The notes beneath the pieces were generated by a model, which saw only the letters and a program-made list of their open reading frames with translations, was not told the origin of the DNA and made no database searches. The translations under genes and the position numbers were made by a program. Below, one piece after another: positions 25,757-32,972 of a DNA stretch of 40,405 nucleotides (position 1 is the stretch's first letter; each line of letters starts with the position of its first letter). Source of the DNA: an uncultured Bacteroidia bacterium (GTDB lineage Bacteria; Bacteroidota; Bacteroidia; J057; CALLMJ01); contig CALLNY010000008.1 in assembly GCA_938005475.1 (NCBI GenBank), forward strand, positions 1-40,405, read 5' to 3'.

Positions 25757-26473
25757 ATGAGAATAATACCTGCTATTGATTTAATGGACGGAAAATGCGT
25801 ACGATTAACTCAAGGAAATTATGAACAAAAAAAAGTGTACAATGCAAATCCCCTTGAGGTAGCCAAAATTTTTGAAGATAATGGTTTAGAGTATCTTCAT
25901 TTAGTGGATTTGGAGGGAGCTAAAGCTCAAAGAGTGGTTCACTACAAAATTCTAGAACAGATTTGTAATCAAACGAAGTTGAAAGTGGATTTTAGTGGAG
26001 GGATAAAAACCGAAGAAGACTTAAAAATTGTCATGGAATCGGGAGCCTATCAAGCTTGTATAGGTTCAATAGCCGCAAAAAATCCTGAACTTTTTTTAGA
26101 ATGGTTACAACGCTATAGTGCAGAAAAAATTGTGTTAAGTGCCGATGTGAAGCATGAGAAAGTAATGATACATGGATGGACCGAAAAAACAGATTGGTCC
26201 ATTTATGAATTTTTACAGCAATTTTTAAACTATTCATTGAAATATGTCATTTGTACCGATATAGTGAAAGATGGTACACTTACTGGACCTTCATATGAGC
26301 TATATCTTCAAATACTTCGTAAACTTCCATCAATTCATTTAATAGCGAGTGGTGGGGTTCACCATGAAAAAGATATAGAAGGGCTAAAAAATTTGGGTTG
26401 TGAAGGAGTTATAGTAGGAAAAGCAATTTATGAGGGTAAAATATCTATTAGAAGTTTACTAAAATATGCTTAA
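25757..26473 (+). CDS. hisA: Phosphoribosylformimino-AICAR-phosphate isomerase
   Basis: A 238-residue (beta-alpha)8 isomerase opening the ProFAR ring to PRFAR. It begins IIPAIDLMDGKCVRLTQG with the catalytic Asp8. The second catalytic aspartate is in LSADVKH (about 129). The phosphate-binding loops are DFSGGIKTEED and IASGGVHHEKD. Two half-barrel repeats are evident from these paired GG loops. The stop overlaps hisF by 8 nt. Confidence 0.97.
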   Translation: MRIIPAIDLMDGKCVRLTQGNYEQKKVYNANPLEVAKIFEDNGLEYLHLVDLEGAKAQRVVHYKILEQICNQTKLKVDFSGGIKTEEDLKIVMESGAYQACIGSIAAKNPELFLEWLQRYSAEKIVLSADVKHEKVMIHGWTEKTDWSIYEFLQQFLNYSLKYVICTDIVKDGTLTGPSYELYLQILRKLPSIHLIASGGVHHEKDIEGLKNLGCEGVIVGKAIYEGKISIRSLLKYA

Positions 26474-27230
26474 AAAAAGAATTATACCTTGTTTAGATAT
26501 TCGGGATGGAAGGGTTGTAAAAGGCGTAAAATTTGAGAATTTACGAGATAGTGGTGACCCAGTAGAATTAGCGTATCGTTATATGCAAGAAGGAGCAGAT
26601 GAACTTGTTTTTTTGGATATAACAGCTACACAAGATGCAAGACGAACCTTAATTGAGTGGGTTAAAAAAGTAGCAGAGGTTTTACTTATTCCTTTTACCG
26701 TAGGTGGTGGTATCAGAAATTTAAGTGATGTTGAAGCGATACTGTATGCTGGAGCTGACAAAATCAGTATCAATTCTATTGCAGTTAAAAATCCGCAAAT
26801 TATTGAAGAGATAGCCAAGCAATTTGGTAGTCAATTTGTTGTAGTTGCTATTGATACGAAAAAGAAAGAAAATCAAAACCAAGTTTTTATTTCAGGTGGA
26901 AAAATTGGAACGGGATTACAAACAGAAAATTGGTGTAAGCAAGTAGAAAATTTGGGTGCTGGTGAAATATTGTTAACTTCAATGGACCATGACGGAGAAA
27001 AAAACGGTTTCGCTATTGATATACTTAAAAAAATTACCAATACAGTGAAAATTCCTGTGATTGCATCAGGTGGAGCAGGAAATGTAGAACACTTTTTGGA
27101 GGTTTTTCAGAAAACTCAGGTTACGGCTGCATTAGCCGCTAGTGTCTTTCATTATAAAATCATACCAATTGTTGAATTAAAGCAATTTTTACATAAAAAT
27201 TCAATACCTATAAGATATGAAAAAAATTAA
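26466..27230 (+). CDS. hisF: Imidazole glycerol phosphate synthase, cyclase subunit
   Basis: A 254-residue barrel that uses HisH-derived ammonia to form IGP and AICAR. The start MLKKRIIPCLDIRDGRVVKG carries catalytic Asp11. The second catalytic residue is Asp130 in VVVAIDTKK. Phosphate loops are TVGGGIRN (78-85) and IASGGAGN. It overlaps hisA by 8 nt and hisIE by 14 nt, so the ATG of hisIE lies within the hisF end. Confidence 0.98.
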   Translation: MLKKRIIPCLDIRDGRVVKGVKFENLRDSGDPVELAYRYMQEGADELVFLDITATQDARRTLIEWVKKVAEVLLIPFTVGGGIRNLSDVEAILYAGADKISINSIAVKNPQIIEEIAKQFGSQFVVVAIDTKKKENQNQVFISGGKIGTGLQTENWCKQVENLGAGEILLTSMDHDGEKNGFAIDILKKITNTVKIPVIASGGAGNVEHFLEVFQKTQVTAALAASVFHYKIIPIVELKQFLHKNSIPIRYEKN

Positions 27231-27819
27231 CTTTGAAAAAGGTAATGGGCTTGTTCCGGTAATAATACAAAACGCTTATAATGAGCAAGTTTTAATGTTA
27301 GGGTTCATGAATGAAGAAGCCTACCAAAAAACGATGGATGAGAAAAAAGTTACTTTTTACAGCCGAAGTAAAAATCGGTTATGGACAAAAGGAGAGACCA
27401 CGGGGCATTATTTGATAGTCAAAGAAATCTATTTAGATTGCGATGAAGATACTTTGTTAATCAAGGTTGAGCCTCAAGGTCCAACTTGTCATAGAGGGAC
27501 AGTGAGCTGTTTTGATGAAGAATATGAAAAGGGTTTTCTCTATGAACTACAAACTATTCAAAATCGTAGAATAGAAGAAAAAAATTCAGAATCTTACACG
27601 TATCAATTGTATCAAAAGGGCATCAACAAAATCGCACAAAAGGTAGGAGAAGAGGCAGTGGAATTGGTTCTAGAAGCCAAAGATAATAATATAGAATTAT
27701 TCAAAAATGAAGCCGCAGATTTGTTGTATCACTTTTTACTTTTATTGAAAGCGAAAGGTCTAGAATTGGAAGATATTGAAAAGATATTAAAGCAACGACA
27801 TCAAGAAGCTCATACTTAA
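27217..27819 (+). CDS. hisI: Bifunctional phosphoribosyl-AMP cyclohydrolase / phosphoribosyl-ATP pyrophosphatase
   Basis: A 200-residue HisIE fusion carrying steps 2 and 3 of the pathway. The N-terminal cyclohydrolase (1 to about 105) has VLMLGFMNEEAY, FYSRSKNRLWTKGETTGH, the metal site DCDEDTLLIKVEPQGPTCHRG, and FDEE. The C-terminal pyrophosphatase (about 110-200) has GINKIAQKVGEEAVELVLEAK and NEAADLLYHFLLLLKAKG, the MazG-like four-helix motif. It is the last his gene, and its final 4 nt overlap the end of the convergent bshB1. Confidence 0.97.
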   Translation: MKKINFEKGNGLVPVIIQNAYNEQVLMLGFMNEEAYQKTMDEKKVTFYSRSKNRLWTKGETTGHYLIVKEIYLDCDEDTLLIKVEPQGPTCHRGTVSCFDEEYEKGFLYELQTIQNRRIEEKNSESYTYQLYQKGINKIAQKVGEEAVELVLEAKDNNIELFKNEAADLLYHFLLLLKAKGLELEDIEKILKQRHQEAHT

Positions 27820-28553
27820 AATAAATCTGAAATATTTTTGAGAGGGTAAGCTTTTGGAAGAATAAAACCTTCACCATAAGTTACACCAATTATTCTACCT
27901 AATTCCATTGCCCGAGAATAAATGTTATCCCAAAAAATTTTTGTTGAAATATAGGTTTGTGGTTCAGTTGATTGGGGATTATAAAATTGGGATTTGTAAG
28001 CTTTTATGGCTTGTATTTTCTTTTCCATAAATGTAGTAATATCAACAACTAGGTTAGGAATAAGTAGTTTATCTTGGATGTAATGCATAAAATGAGTAGG
28101 TCTCCAAGGGGATTGTGGTATCTGATTATCCGAAGTATGAATTTTGGAAAGTCCACTGAGAAAGAGAGCATCAACTGATAATCTTGCGGCACGCCCATGG
28201 TCGGGATGTCTATCTTCAGGAGCGTTAGTAATCACTAAATGGGGTTTATATTTTCTGATAATTTGAATGATTTTGAGTTGATAGTCTTTACTATTTTCAA
28301 AGAATCCATCTGGGAAGGCTAAATTTTCACGGACCGTTAAACCCAGAATTTTTTGGGCTTGTATGGCTTCTTGCAAACGGATTTGTGGCGTACCTCTTGT
28401 CCCTAGTTCACCTTGCGTAAAATCGATTACTCCTACTTTGTAACCTTCTGATACCCATTTGCATATAGAGCCTGCACAGCCAAGTTCTGCATCGTCAGGA
28501 TGAGCGGCCAAAACTAAAATATCTAAGGTAGTTTGATTAGTTTTTTCGTGCAT
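27816..28553 (-). CDS. bshB1: Bacillithiol biosynthesis deacetylase BshB1
   Basis: A 245-residue PIG-L/LmbE-type zinc deacetylase that removes acetyl from GlcNAc-malate in bacillithiol synthesis. Metal and catalytic residues are His18, Asp20 and Asp21 in AHPDDAELG and His116 / Asp118-His119 in EDRHPDHGRAAR. GELGTRGTPQIRLQEA and NLAFPDGFFEN are BshB1-specific blocks. The only Met before the catalytic motif is at 28553, so the 31-nt overlap with the upstream T9SS gene is real. It converges on hisIE with a 4-nt overlap. bshA and bshC are not in the window. Confidence 0.93.
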   Translation of the reverse strand: MHEKTNQTTLDILVLAAHPDDAELGCAGSICKWVSEGYKVGVIDFTQGELGTRGTPQIRLQEAIQAQKILGLTVRENLAFPDGFFENSKDYQLKIIQIIRKYKPHLVITNAPEDRHPDHGRAARLSVDALFLSGLSKIHTSDNQIPQSPWRPTHFMHYIQDKLLIPNLVVDITTFMEKKIQAIKAYKSQFYNPQSTEPQTYISTKIFWDNIYSRAMELGRIIGVTYGEGFILPKAYPLKNISDLF

Positions 28554-30298
28554 ACTTGTTCCTTATGGTAGATTTTAAGAAAATATATTCCAGCAGATAA
28601 ATCACCAAGATAGAGCTTTTTATCAGGGAAAATTGCTCTTAACAGCTCGCCAATAGAATTGTAAAGTTCTAGTTTGGTGATAGGTTGCTCGGATTGAAAA
28701 TAAACAAAGTCTTGAAAAGGATTAGGAAAAAGAGAAAATTCTAAATTTTGGGTAGGGGTGTTACTGACGGCTAGTTCTGGTTTAGAGCCCATTACGGGTC
28801 TTATCATAAGAGTGCCATTCAAACGGGATTTAACAAAGACAGAAGAACTATCCCAATAGATATTGTGGTTATTATTATAACTGAAATCAAAACCGACCCC
28901 AATAGGTTTATTATCAGGTTGCGTAATACCAATATAATAGACTTGGGGAAGTGGAACTAAACTATCTAGAAGGAAATAATTAAAACTATCACGGGAGGAG
29001 AGATGCGTAAGATTGTAGAACTTACTATAAATCATGGAATCGCGGTGCAATTGATGTAAAATGACGAGTTTAAAACCTTTACCACTGGGGATATCCAAGT
29101 TGGGAACAAAGTTTATCATGACGGCTTTGAGGGTGTCTTGAGTATGATTATAAAATTTTTGGACAAAAGTTTTAGCGGTTCTAAGACCGTAGCCAGTTTC
29201 GGGCTCACCATCGTCGTATGCCCAAACGGTATCAATCGGAAAGGTCAATTTTAGGGTATCATTATGGATTTGGGGGTCAGAAGCATTCTGATTTAAAGAA
29301 AATTGAATCTGGAGACGGCTGTACTGTTCTATTATACTTCCCTGTTCAGCGAAAGCAGGAATCGGGTAAGAGGTATAAGGAGGAAAGAAAGCAAAAAATT
29401 GATTTTGAAATAATGGAGGATTTAAGTTTGTGTTGTTTTTTATTTCATTTATAGACCATATCAGGTTTCTTCCTATGTTGTTAGCACTTAAATTAGTAAT
29501 TTCGATAAAATCTTGGGACATCCATGGATGAGATTGAAATTGTTTGAGTGGAATGGCCATCAGGGAATCAAATGGGGAATAACGTTTATCCGAGAAAGAT
29601 AAATCAGAGAAAAGGGTATCATCGTAGGTTCTGTTTTTATTCAAATATATGTAATCCAAGAGCCACTGGTCAAATAAACCATTGAGATTTCCAAAGGTTT
29701 CAAAGAAAAATTGGAATTGCCCATGTAAGAATTTGCTATCCTGAATCGGGATAATAACTTTTTGAAAGGTTTGCATGGTGTCTCCTCCCTTCCTAAACCA
29801 CACTAATTCAGGAACTTGATTGTTATTTATAAAAAATAATTTAAGACTGTCGTTGCTTTCAGCTTTATCTCCATAACCTCCATGCATAAAATAAAACGAA
29901 AAATAGATGCTATCACTGTTAGTAAAAGAAGATAAATCAATAGGTTTTGAAATCAATCTTTCTTGGATACCTTGAGCAGCTACCTCAAAATAACCTTGAC
30001 CACTTTGAGTAGCTCCGTCAAGCACTGCTACTCCACGATTAGGGGGCTTAATTCCAATACCAAAATGAATTTGTACATTACCATCGGTTTCCCAAAGGTT
30101 ATTTTTCAATGTATTATTGTATTGATAAAAATCATCAAAAAAGGGAAGTTGTAATGATTGGGTTTTGTAAGATTGTAAAGTAAAAGGTTTAAAGTAGAAT
30201 TTTTCTGAATAGGGATAGGGTTCTTTAAGCAGTATTTCTTGGGGATAAGCGAAGAGCGAAGCTAAAAGCAAGAAAATCAGGATATACCAATAGTTCAT
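28523..30298 (-). CDS. Secreted protein with type IX secretion (Por) C-terminal sorting domain
   Basis: A 591-residue protein: signal peptide (MNYWYILIFLLLASLFAYPQ), a long extracellular region with no recognised catalytic domain, and a C-terminal sorting domain of ~75 residues (NLEFSLFPNPFQDFVYF..., then LELYNSIGELL, LYLGDLSAGIYFLKIYHKEQVCTKKLIKLP). This is the type A signal for outer-membrane export by T9SS. Blocks such as VLDGATQSGQGYFEVAAQG and SDSIYFSFYFMHGGYGDKAESNDSLKLFF suggest a jelly-roll adhesion or carbohydrate-binding fold. It is 5 nt downstream of ricT and overlaps bshB1. Confidence 0.85.
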   Translation of the reverse strand: MNYWYILIFLLLASLFAYPQEILLKEPYPYSEKFYFKPFTLQSYKTQSLQLPFFDDFYQYNNTLKNNLWETDGNVQIHFGIGIKPPNRGVAVLDGATQSGQGYFEVAAQGIQERLISKPIDLSSFTNSDSIYFSFYFMHGGYGDKAESNDSLKLFFINNNQVPELVWFRKGGDTMQTFQKVIIPIQDSKFLHGQFQFFFETFGNLNGLFDQWLLDYIYLNKNRTYDDTLFSDLSFSDKRYSPFDSLMAIPLKQFQSHPWMSQDFIEITNLSANNIGRNLIWSINEIKNNTNLNPPLFQNQFFAFFPPYTSYPIPAFAEQGSIIEQYSRLQIQFSLNQNASDPQIHNDTLKLTFPIDTVWAYDDGEPETGYGLRTAKTFVQKFYNHTQDTLKAVMINFVPNLDIPSGKGFKLVILHQLHRDSMIYSKFYNLTHLSSRDSFNYFLLDSLVPLPQVYYIGITQPDNKPIGVGFDFSYNNNHNIYWDSSSVFVKSRLNGTLMIRPVMGSKPELAVSNTPTQNLEFSLFPNPFQDFVYFQSEQPITKLELYNSIGELLRAIFPDKKLYLGDLSAGIYFLKIYHKEQVCTKKLIKLP

Positions 30299-30303
30299 TG
30301 TAA

Positions 30304-31410
30304 TTACTTTTTATTTTCCTTTTTTTTATTTGATTTTTTATTCTTTTTCTTTGGTTCAAGGTGTAAATTAGATTGCCCTACAACATCAACAAAATCTTCA
30401 ATTACAAGTTGTTCTGTTTTAAGAGTTTGCTCATCTAAAAGTGAGAGCGTTGGCGGAAGTATCCCTTTATTATTAAGTTCCATAATTTCATGAACTTTTT
30501 CAACGGGTAATCCTACCCAGCTATCATCATTCGGGTAACCAAACCACATAATTTTTTTAAAGATATCGACTTTTTGTAGTACAGCGGTTCCGAGTTCTGT
30601 TTTAATTTCTTTTATATCAGGGATATCATTCAAGGCATCAAGATAGACTTCGAGTTCGTAGTTAAGACAGCATTTTAATCTTCCACAAAGACCCGTAATT
30701 TTGGATGGATTTAAAGAAATATTTTGGTATCGTGCGGAGGCGGTAGTTACATTTTTAAAATTTTGTATCCAAGTAGAACAGCAAAGTTCCCTACCGCAAG
30801 AACCAATACCTCCAACGAGTGCAGTTTCTTGTCTTAAACCGATTTGTCGCATTTCAATACGAATTCTAAACTCCTCTGCTAAAATTTTGATGAGTTCCCT
30901 GAAATCTACTCTGTTTTCAGCGGTATAATAAAAGGTAGCTTTGGTCCCATCGGCTTGATAAAAAACCTCCGTAAGTTTCATATCAAGTTTAAGGTTACTA
31001 ATGATACCACGGGTTTTGATAAGCATAGAATATTCTTGAGCTTTTAACTCCGTAAATTTTTGTAGTTCTTCTTCACTCGCTTTTCGGTAGATTTTTAATA
31101 ATTCATTTTCAGGAATATTATTTTTTTTCAATTGTAATCTAACTAATTGACCACCAATCCCTAAAGAGCCTATGTCATAACCTCTATCAGATTCTACGAC
31201 TACCCAGTCCCCTGGATATAATTCTAATCGGTTGGTATTTTTATAGTAACCTTTTTGCATTCCGCGAAATTTGACTTCATAAATATTGAGGCTTTCAGGT
31301 GTACCTGGTGGTAACATGTTTTCTAACCAATCATAAAAGTTAATTCTGTTACAACCACCTTCTGAGCAATCTCCGTTTCGCCCACATCCTTTTCCTGTAC
31401 TGCAACCCAT
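30304..31410 (-). CDS. ricT: RicT/PSP1-family protein with Cys-rich N-terminus
   Basis: A 368-residue PSP1-domain protein related to Bacillus RicT (YaaT), which with RicA and RicF supports RNase Y-dependent RNA processing and carries Fe-S clusters. The core (about 40-280) contains VVVESDRGYDIG, LVGGIGSCGRELCCSTWIQNF and KITGLCGRLKCCLNYE, with the paired cysteines characteristic of the family. A Bacteroidota-type extension at the N-terminus has Cys3, Cys9, Cys15 and Cys20, and the C-terminus is a lysine-rich tail (KKKNKKSNKKKENKK). No ricA or ricF is nearby. It is followed after 5 nt by the T9SS gene. Confidence 0.88.
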   Translation of the reverse strand: MGCSTGKGCGRNGDCSEGGCNRINFYDWLENMLPPGTPESLNIYEVKFRGMQKGYYKNTNRLELYPGDWVVVESDRGYDIGSLGIGGQLVRLQLKKNNIPENELLKIYRKASEEELQKFTELKAQEYSMLIKTRGIISNLKLDMKLTEVFYQADGTKATFYYTAENRVDFRELIKILAEEFRIRIEMRQIGLRQETALVGGIGSCGRELCCSTWIQNFKNVTTASARYQNISLNPSKITGLCGRLKCCLNYELEVYLDALNDIPDIKEIKTELGTAVLQKVDIFKKIMWFGYPNDDSWVGLPVEKVHEIMELNNKGILPPTLSLLDEQTLKTEQLVIEDFVDVVGQSNLHLEPKKKNKKSNKKKENKK

Positions 31411-31420
31411 AATTTTTTTA

Positions 31421-31428
31421 CAAAAATA
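31421..31428 (-). promoter_or_regulatory. -7 element for ricT
   Basis: The minus strand reads TATTTTTG, 10 nt before the ATG at 31410, in the 42-nt gap after the methyltransferase gene. ricT may therefore start its own transcript. Confidence 0.4.
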
Positions 31429-31452
31429 TTAACTTTTTTCGTATATTGTGAC

Positions 31453-32103
31453 TTAATTTTGTTTTTCCCAGAAAATCATTTCATTCCAATTTTTATAACG
31501 TTCTAACAAAGTAACTTTTCCTTTTTTTTCTAATTCCCTGATTATTATATTATTATCTTGAACATAAGGAATAGTATTAATTAAAATAGCCCCATGTTTT
31601 GTAGTGATAGCTTGTAGTTTTTCTAAAAAATGGGCTTCAAATAAAAATTCTGGTAAATTTAAATCTATGAATAAATCCACAATAATGAAATCATATTGAT
31701 TAGTATTTTGAAGCACAAAGCGATAAGCATCTTGTTGTATAATGTTAAGATTATTAAATCTCTTAATATCAAAATATTGGTAAGCTAATTGAATTATAAC
31801 GGGATCAATTTCAACGGCATCCACCGAATAACTATATGAAAAAGTTCCTTGAAGAATTTCTAAAACACAACCAGCACCCATTCCAAGCATTAAAATCTTT
31901 TCAAAATGATAATTTCTTAAAGATAGTTGTTGGAAAGCGAATTGAAAAGCTTTAAATAAAGAGCCATAAGAATAGTTTGCATTTTGGGTATCAAGGATAT
32001 ACCTACTTCCTTGCTTGTGAATTTCAAGCATCTTATTGAATTCAGATTGAAACTGAATAGAAGTTGTAATGATACCTAATCGTTCTAAAAATTTTTTTAA
32101 CAT
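31453..32103 (-). CDS. Spermidine-synthase-like class I methyltransferase-fold protein
   Basis: A 216-residue Rossmann-fold protein of the spermine/spermidine synthase superfamily. Motif I is ILMLGMGAGCVLEIL (70-84), the acidic end of strand 2 is Glu98 in DAVEIDPVIIQLA, then QQDAYRFV (123-130) and FIIVDLF (139-145). The N-terminus (ILDTQNANYSYGSLFKAFQFAF) matches Bacteroidota relatives that lack the full polyamine-synthase N-domain. True aminopropyl transfer is therefore uncertain, and it may be a different SAM-fold enzyme. An intrinsic hairpin ends exactly at its start codon. Confidence 0.8.
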   Translation of the reverse strand: MLKKFLERLGIITTSIQFQSEFNKMLEIHKQGSRYILDTQNANYSYGSLFKAFQFAFQQLSLRNYHFEKILMLGMGAGCVLEILQGTFSYSYSVDAVEIDPVIIQLAYQYFDIKRFNNLNIIQQDAYRFVLQNTNQYDFIIVDLFIDLNLPEFLFEAHFLEKLQAITTKHGAILINTIPYVQDNNIIIRELEKKGKVTLLERYKNWNEMIFWEKQN

Positions 32104-32133
32104 AAAAAAACCTTTCTTGTTAAAAAGAAAGGT
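32104..32133 (-). terminator. Intrinsic terminator abutting the methyltransferase start codon
   Basis: On the minus strand, ACCTTTCTT-(6 nt)-AAGAAAGGT (32133-32125 with 32118-32110) is followed by a TTTTTTT run that runs directly into the ATG at 32103. It fits a terminator for the YbjN gene ending at 32162, but it is also the 5' flank of the next gene. Confidence 0.8.
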
Positions 32134-32161
32134 AAACTAATTGATAAACTAAAATTAAATT

Positions 32162-32581
32162 TTAAGCTTCGGTGATACCGTATTTTTGTTTTAAGAAGTC
32201 ATCGTAGTGGTCAGCATAATTTCCTACCCGATTTAACATTGCACTTGCTTCATTCACATCTAGACCATCCACTTCACGAATCATTTTGATGTAAATCCAA
32301 TTTTCATACTTGACAAAACTTACTCCGTAAAAACCATAATTTACCTCGAGTAATTCTTCATAGAACTCTAATAGATGAGTAGAAGGAGTAGGGCAAACCG
32401 GAGACATCACTTGAAAGTAAGCTCTCTGTTCTCTTTCAATATACATTATATCCACCCATACTAATGCAGAGCCTTTTTTTAGGTTCCACTGTCCAGGTTT
32501 ATCTCCTCGACAATCTACAGGATTAACCCCTAAATTTCTGATACATTCTTCAATAATTTGGTAATAATTAGCTAAATCCAT
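32162..32581 (-). CDS. YbjN-domain protein
   Basis: A 139-residue soluble acidic protein matching the YbjN / type III secretion chaperone-like fold: YYQIIEECIRNLGVNP, WVDIMYIEREQRAYFQVMSPVCPTP, LLEFYEELLEVNYGFYGVSFVKYENWIYIKMIREVDGLD, and MLNRVGNYADHYDD. It has no signal peptide. The function of such proteins in Bacteroidota is unknown; E. coli YbjN affects stress and motility phenotypes. It appears to be a single-gene unit, with a -7 box upstream and a terminator downstream. Confidence 0.8.
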   Translation of the reverse strand: MDLANYYQIIEECIRNLGVNPVDCRGDKPGQWNLKKGSALVWVDIMYIEREQRAYFQVMSPVCPTPSTHLLEFYEELLEVNYGFYGVSFVKYENWIYIKMIREVDGLDVNEASAMLNRVGNYADHYDDFLKQKYGITEA

Positions 32582-32644
32582 TTTTTTTACAATTTAATTA
32601 TTAAATAATGAAGTCGTAAAATTAGGTACTAATTTTTTTTTATG

Positions 32645-32652
32645 CAAAAATA
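32645..32652 (-). promoter_or_regulatory. -7 element for the YbjN gene
   Basis: The minus strand reads TATTTTTG, 63 nt before the ATG at 32581 and just past the end of the TPR gene. Confidence 0.4.
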
Positions 32653-32655
32653 TTT

Positions 32656-32967
32656 TTAGAAAATAAGTTGTTGTAGAGCTTCTCTTAACTCTCTGGCTGA
32701 GTGGTGGTCTTTCATTTGCATGGCTACAACAATTCCTTTTTCATAAATTTCTATGGCTTCTTCATTACGATTCAATGCTTCTAATGTTTTTCCTAAATGG
32801 TAATAAGTAGGCACATAGTTGGGGTCAGTTGCTAATAAACTTTGGAAAGTCTCCAAAGCTTTTTCTAATTCATTCATTGATTTATATTCTGTTGCAATAG
32901 CGTATTTTATAAAAGGATCATTAGGCTCTTGCTTTAAAAATTCATAAAGCTGTTCTAAACGTGTCAT
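32656..32967 (-). CDS. Small tetratricopeptide-repeat protein
   Basis: A 103-residue cytoplasmic protein made almost wholly of TPR helices: DPFIKYAIATEYKSMNELEKALETFQSLLATDP (about 17-49) and YVPTYYHLGKTLEALNRNEEAIEIYEKGI (about 51-79), then a capping helix HSARELREALQQLIF. It is likely a protein-protein adaptor; the partner is unknown. It begins 5 nt after the M36-like peptidase gene and is probably co-transcribed. Confidence 0.85.
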   Translation of the reverse strand: MTRLEQLYEFLKQEPNDPFIKYAIATEYKSMNELEKALETFQSLLATDPNYVPTYYHLGKTLEALNRNEEAIEIYEKGIVVAMQMKDHHSARELREALQQLIF

Positions 32968-32972
32968 GAATT

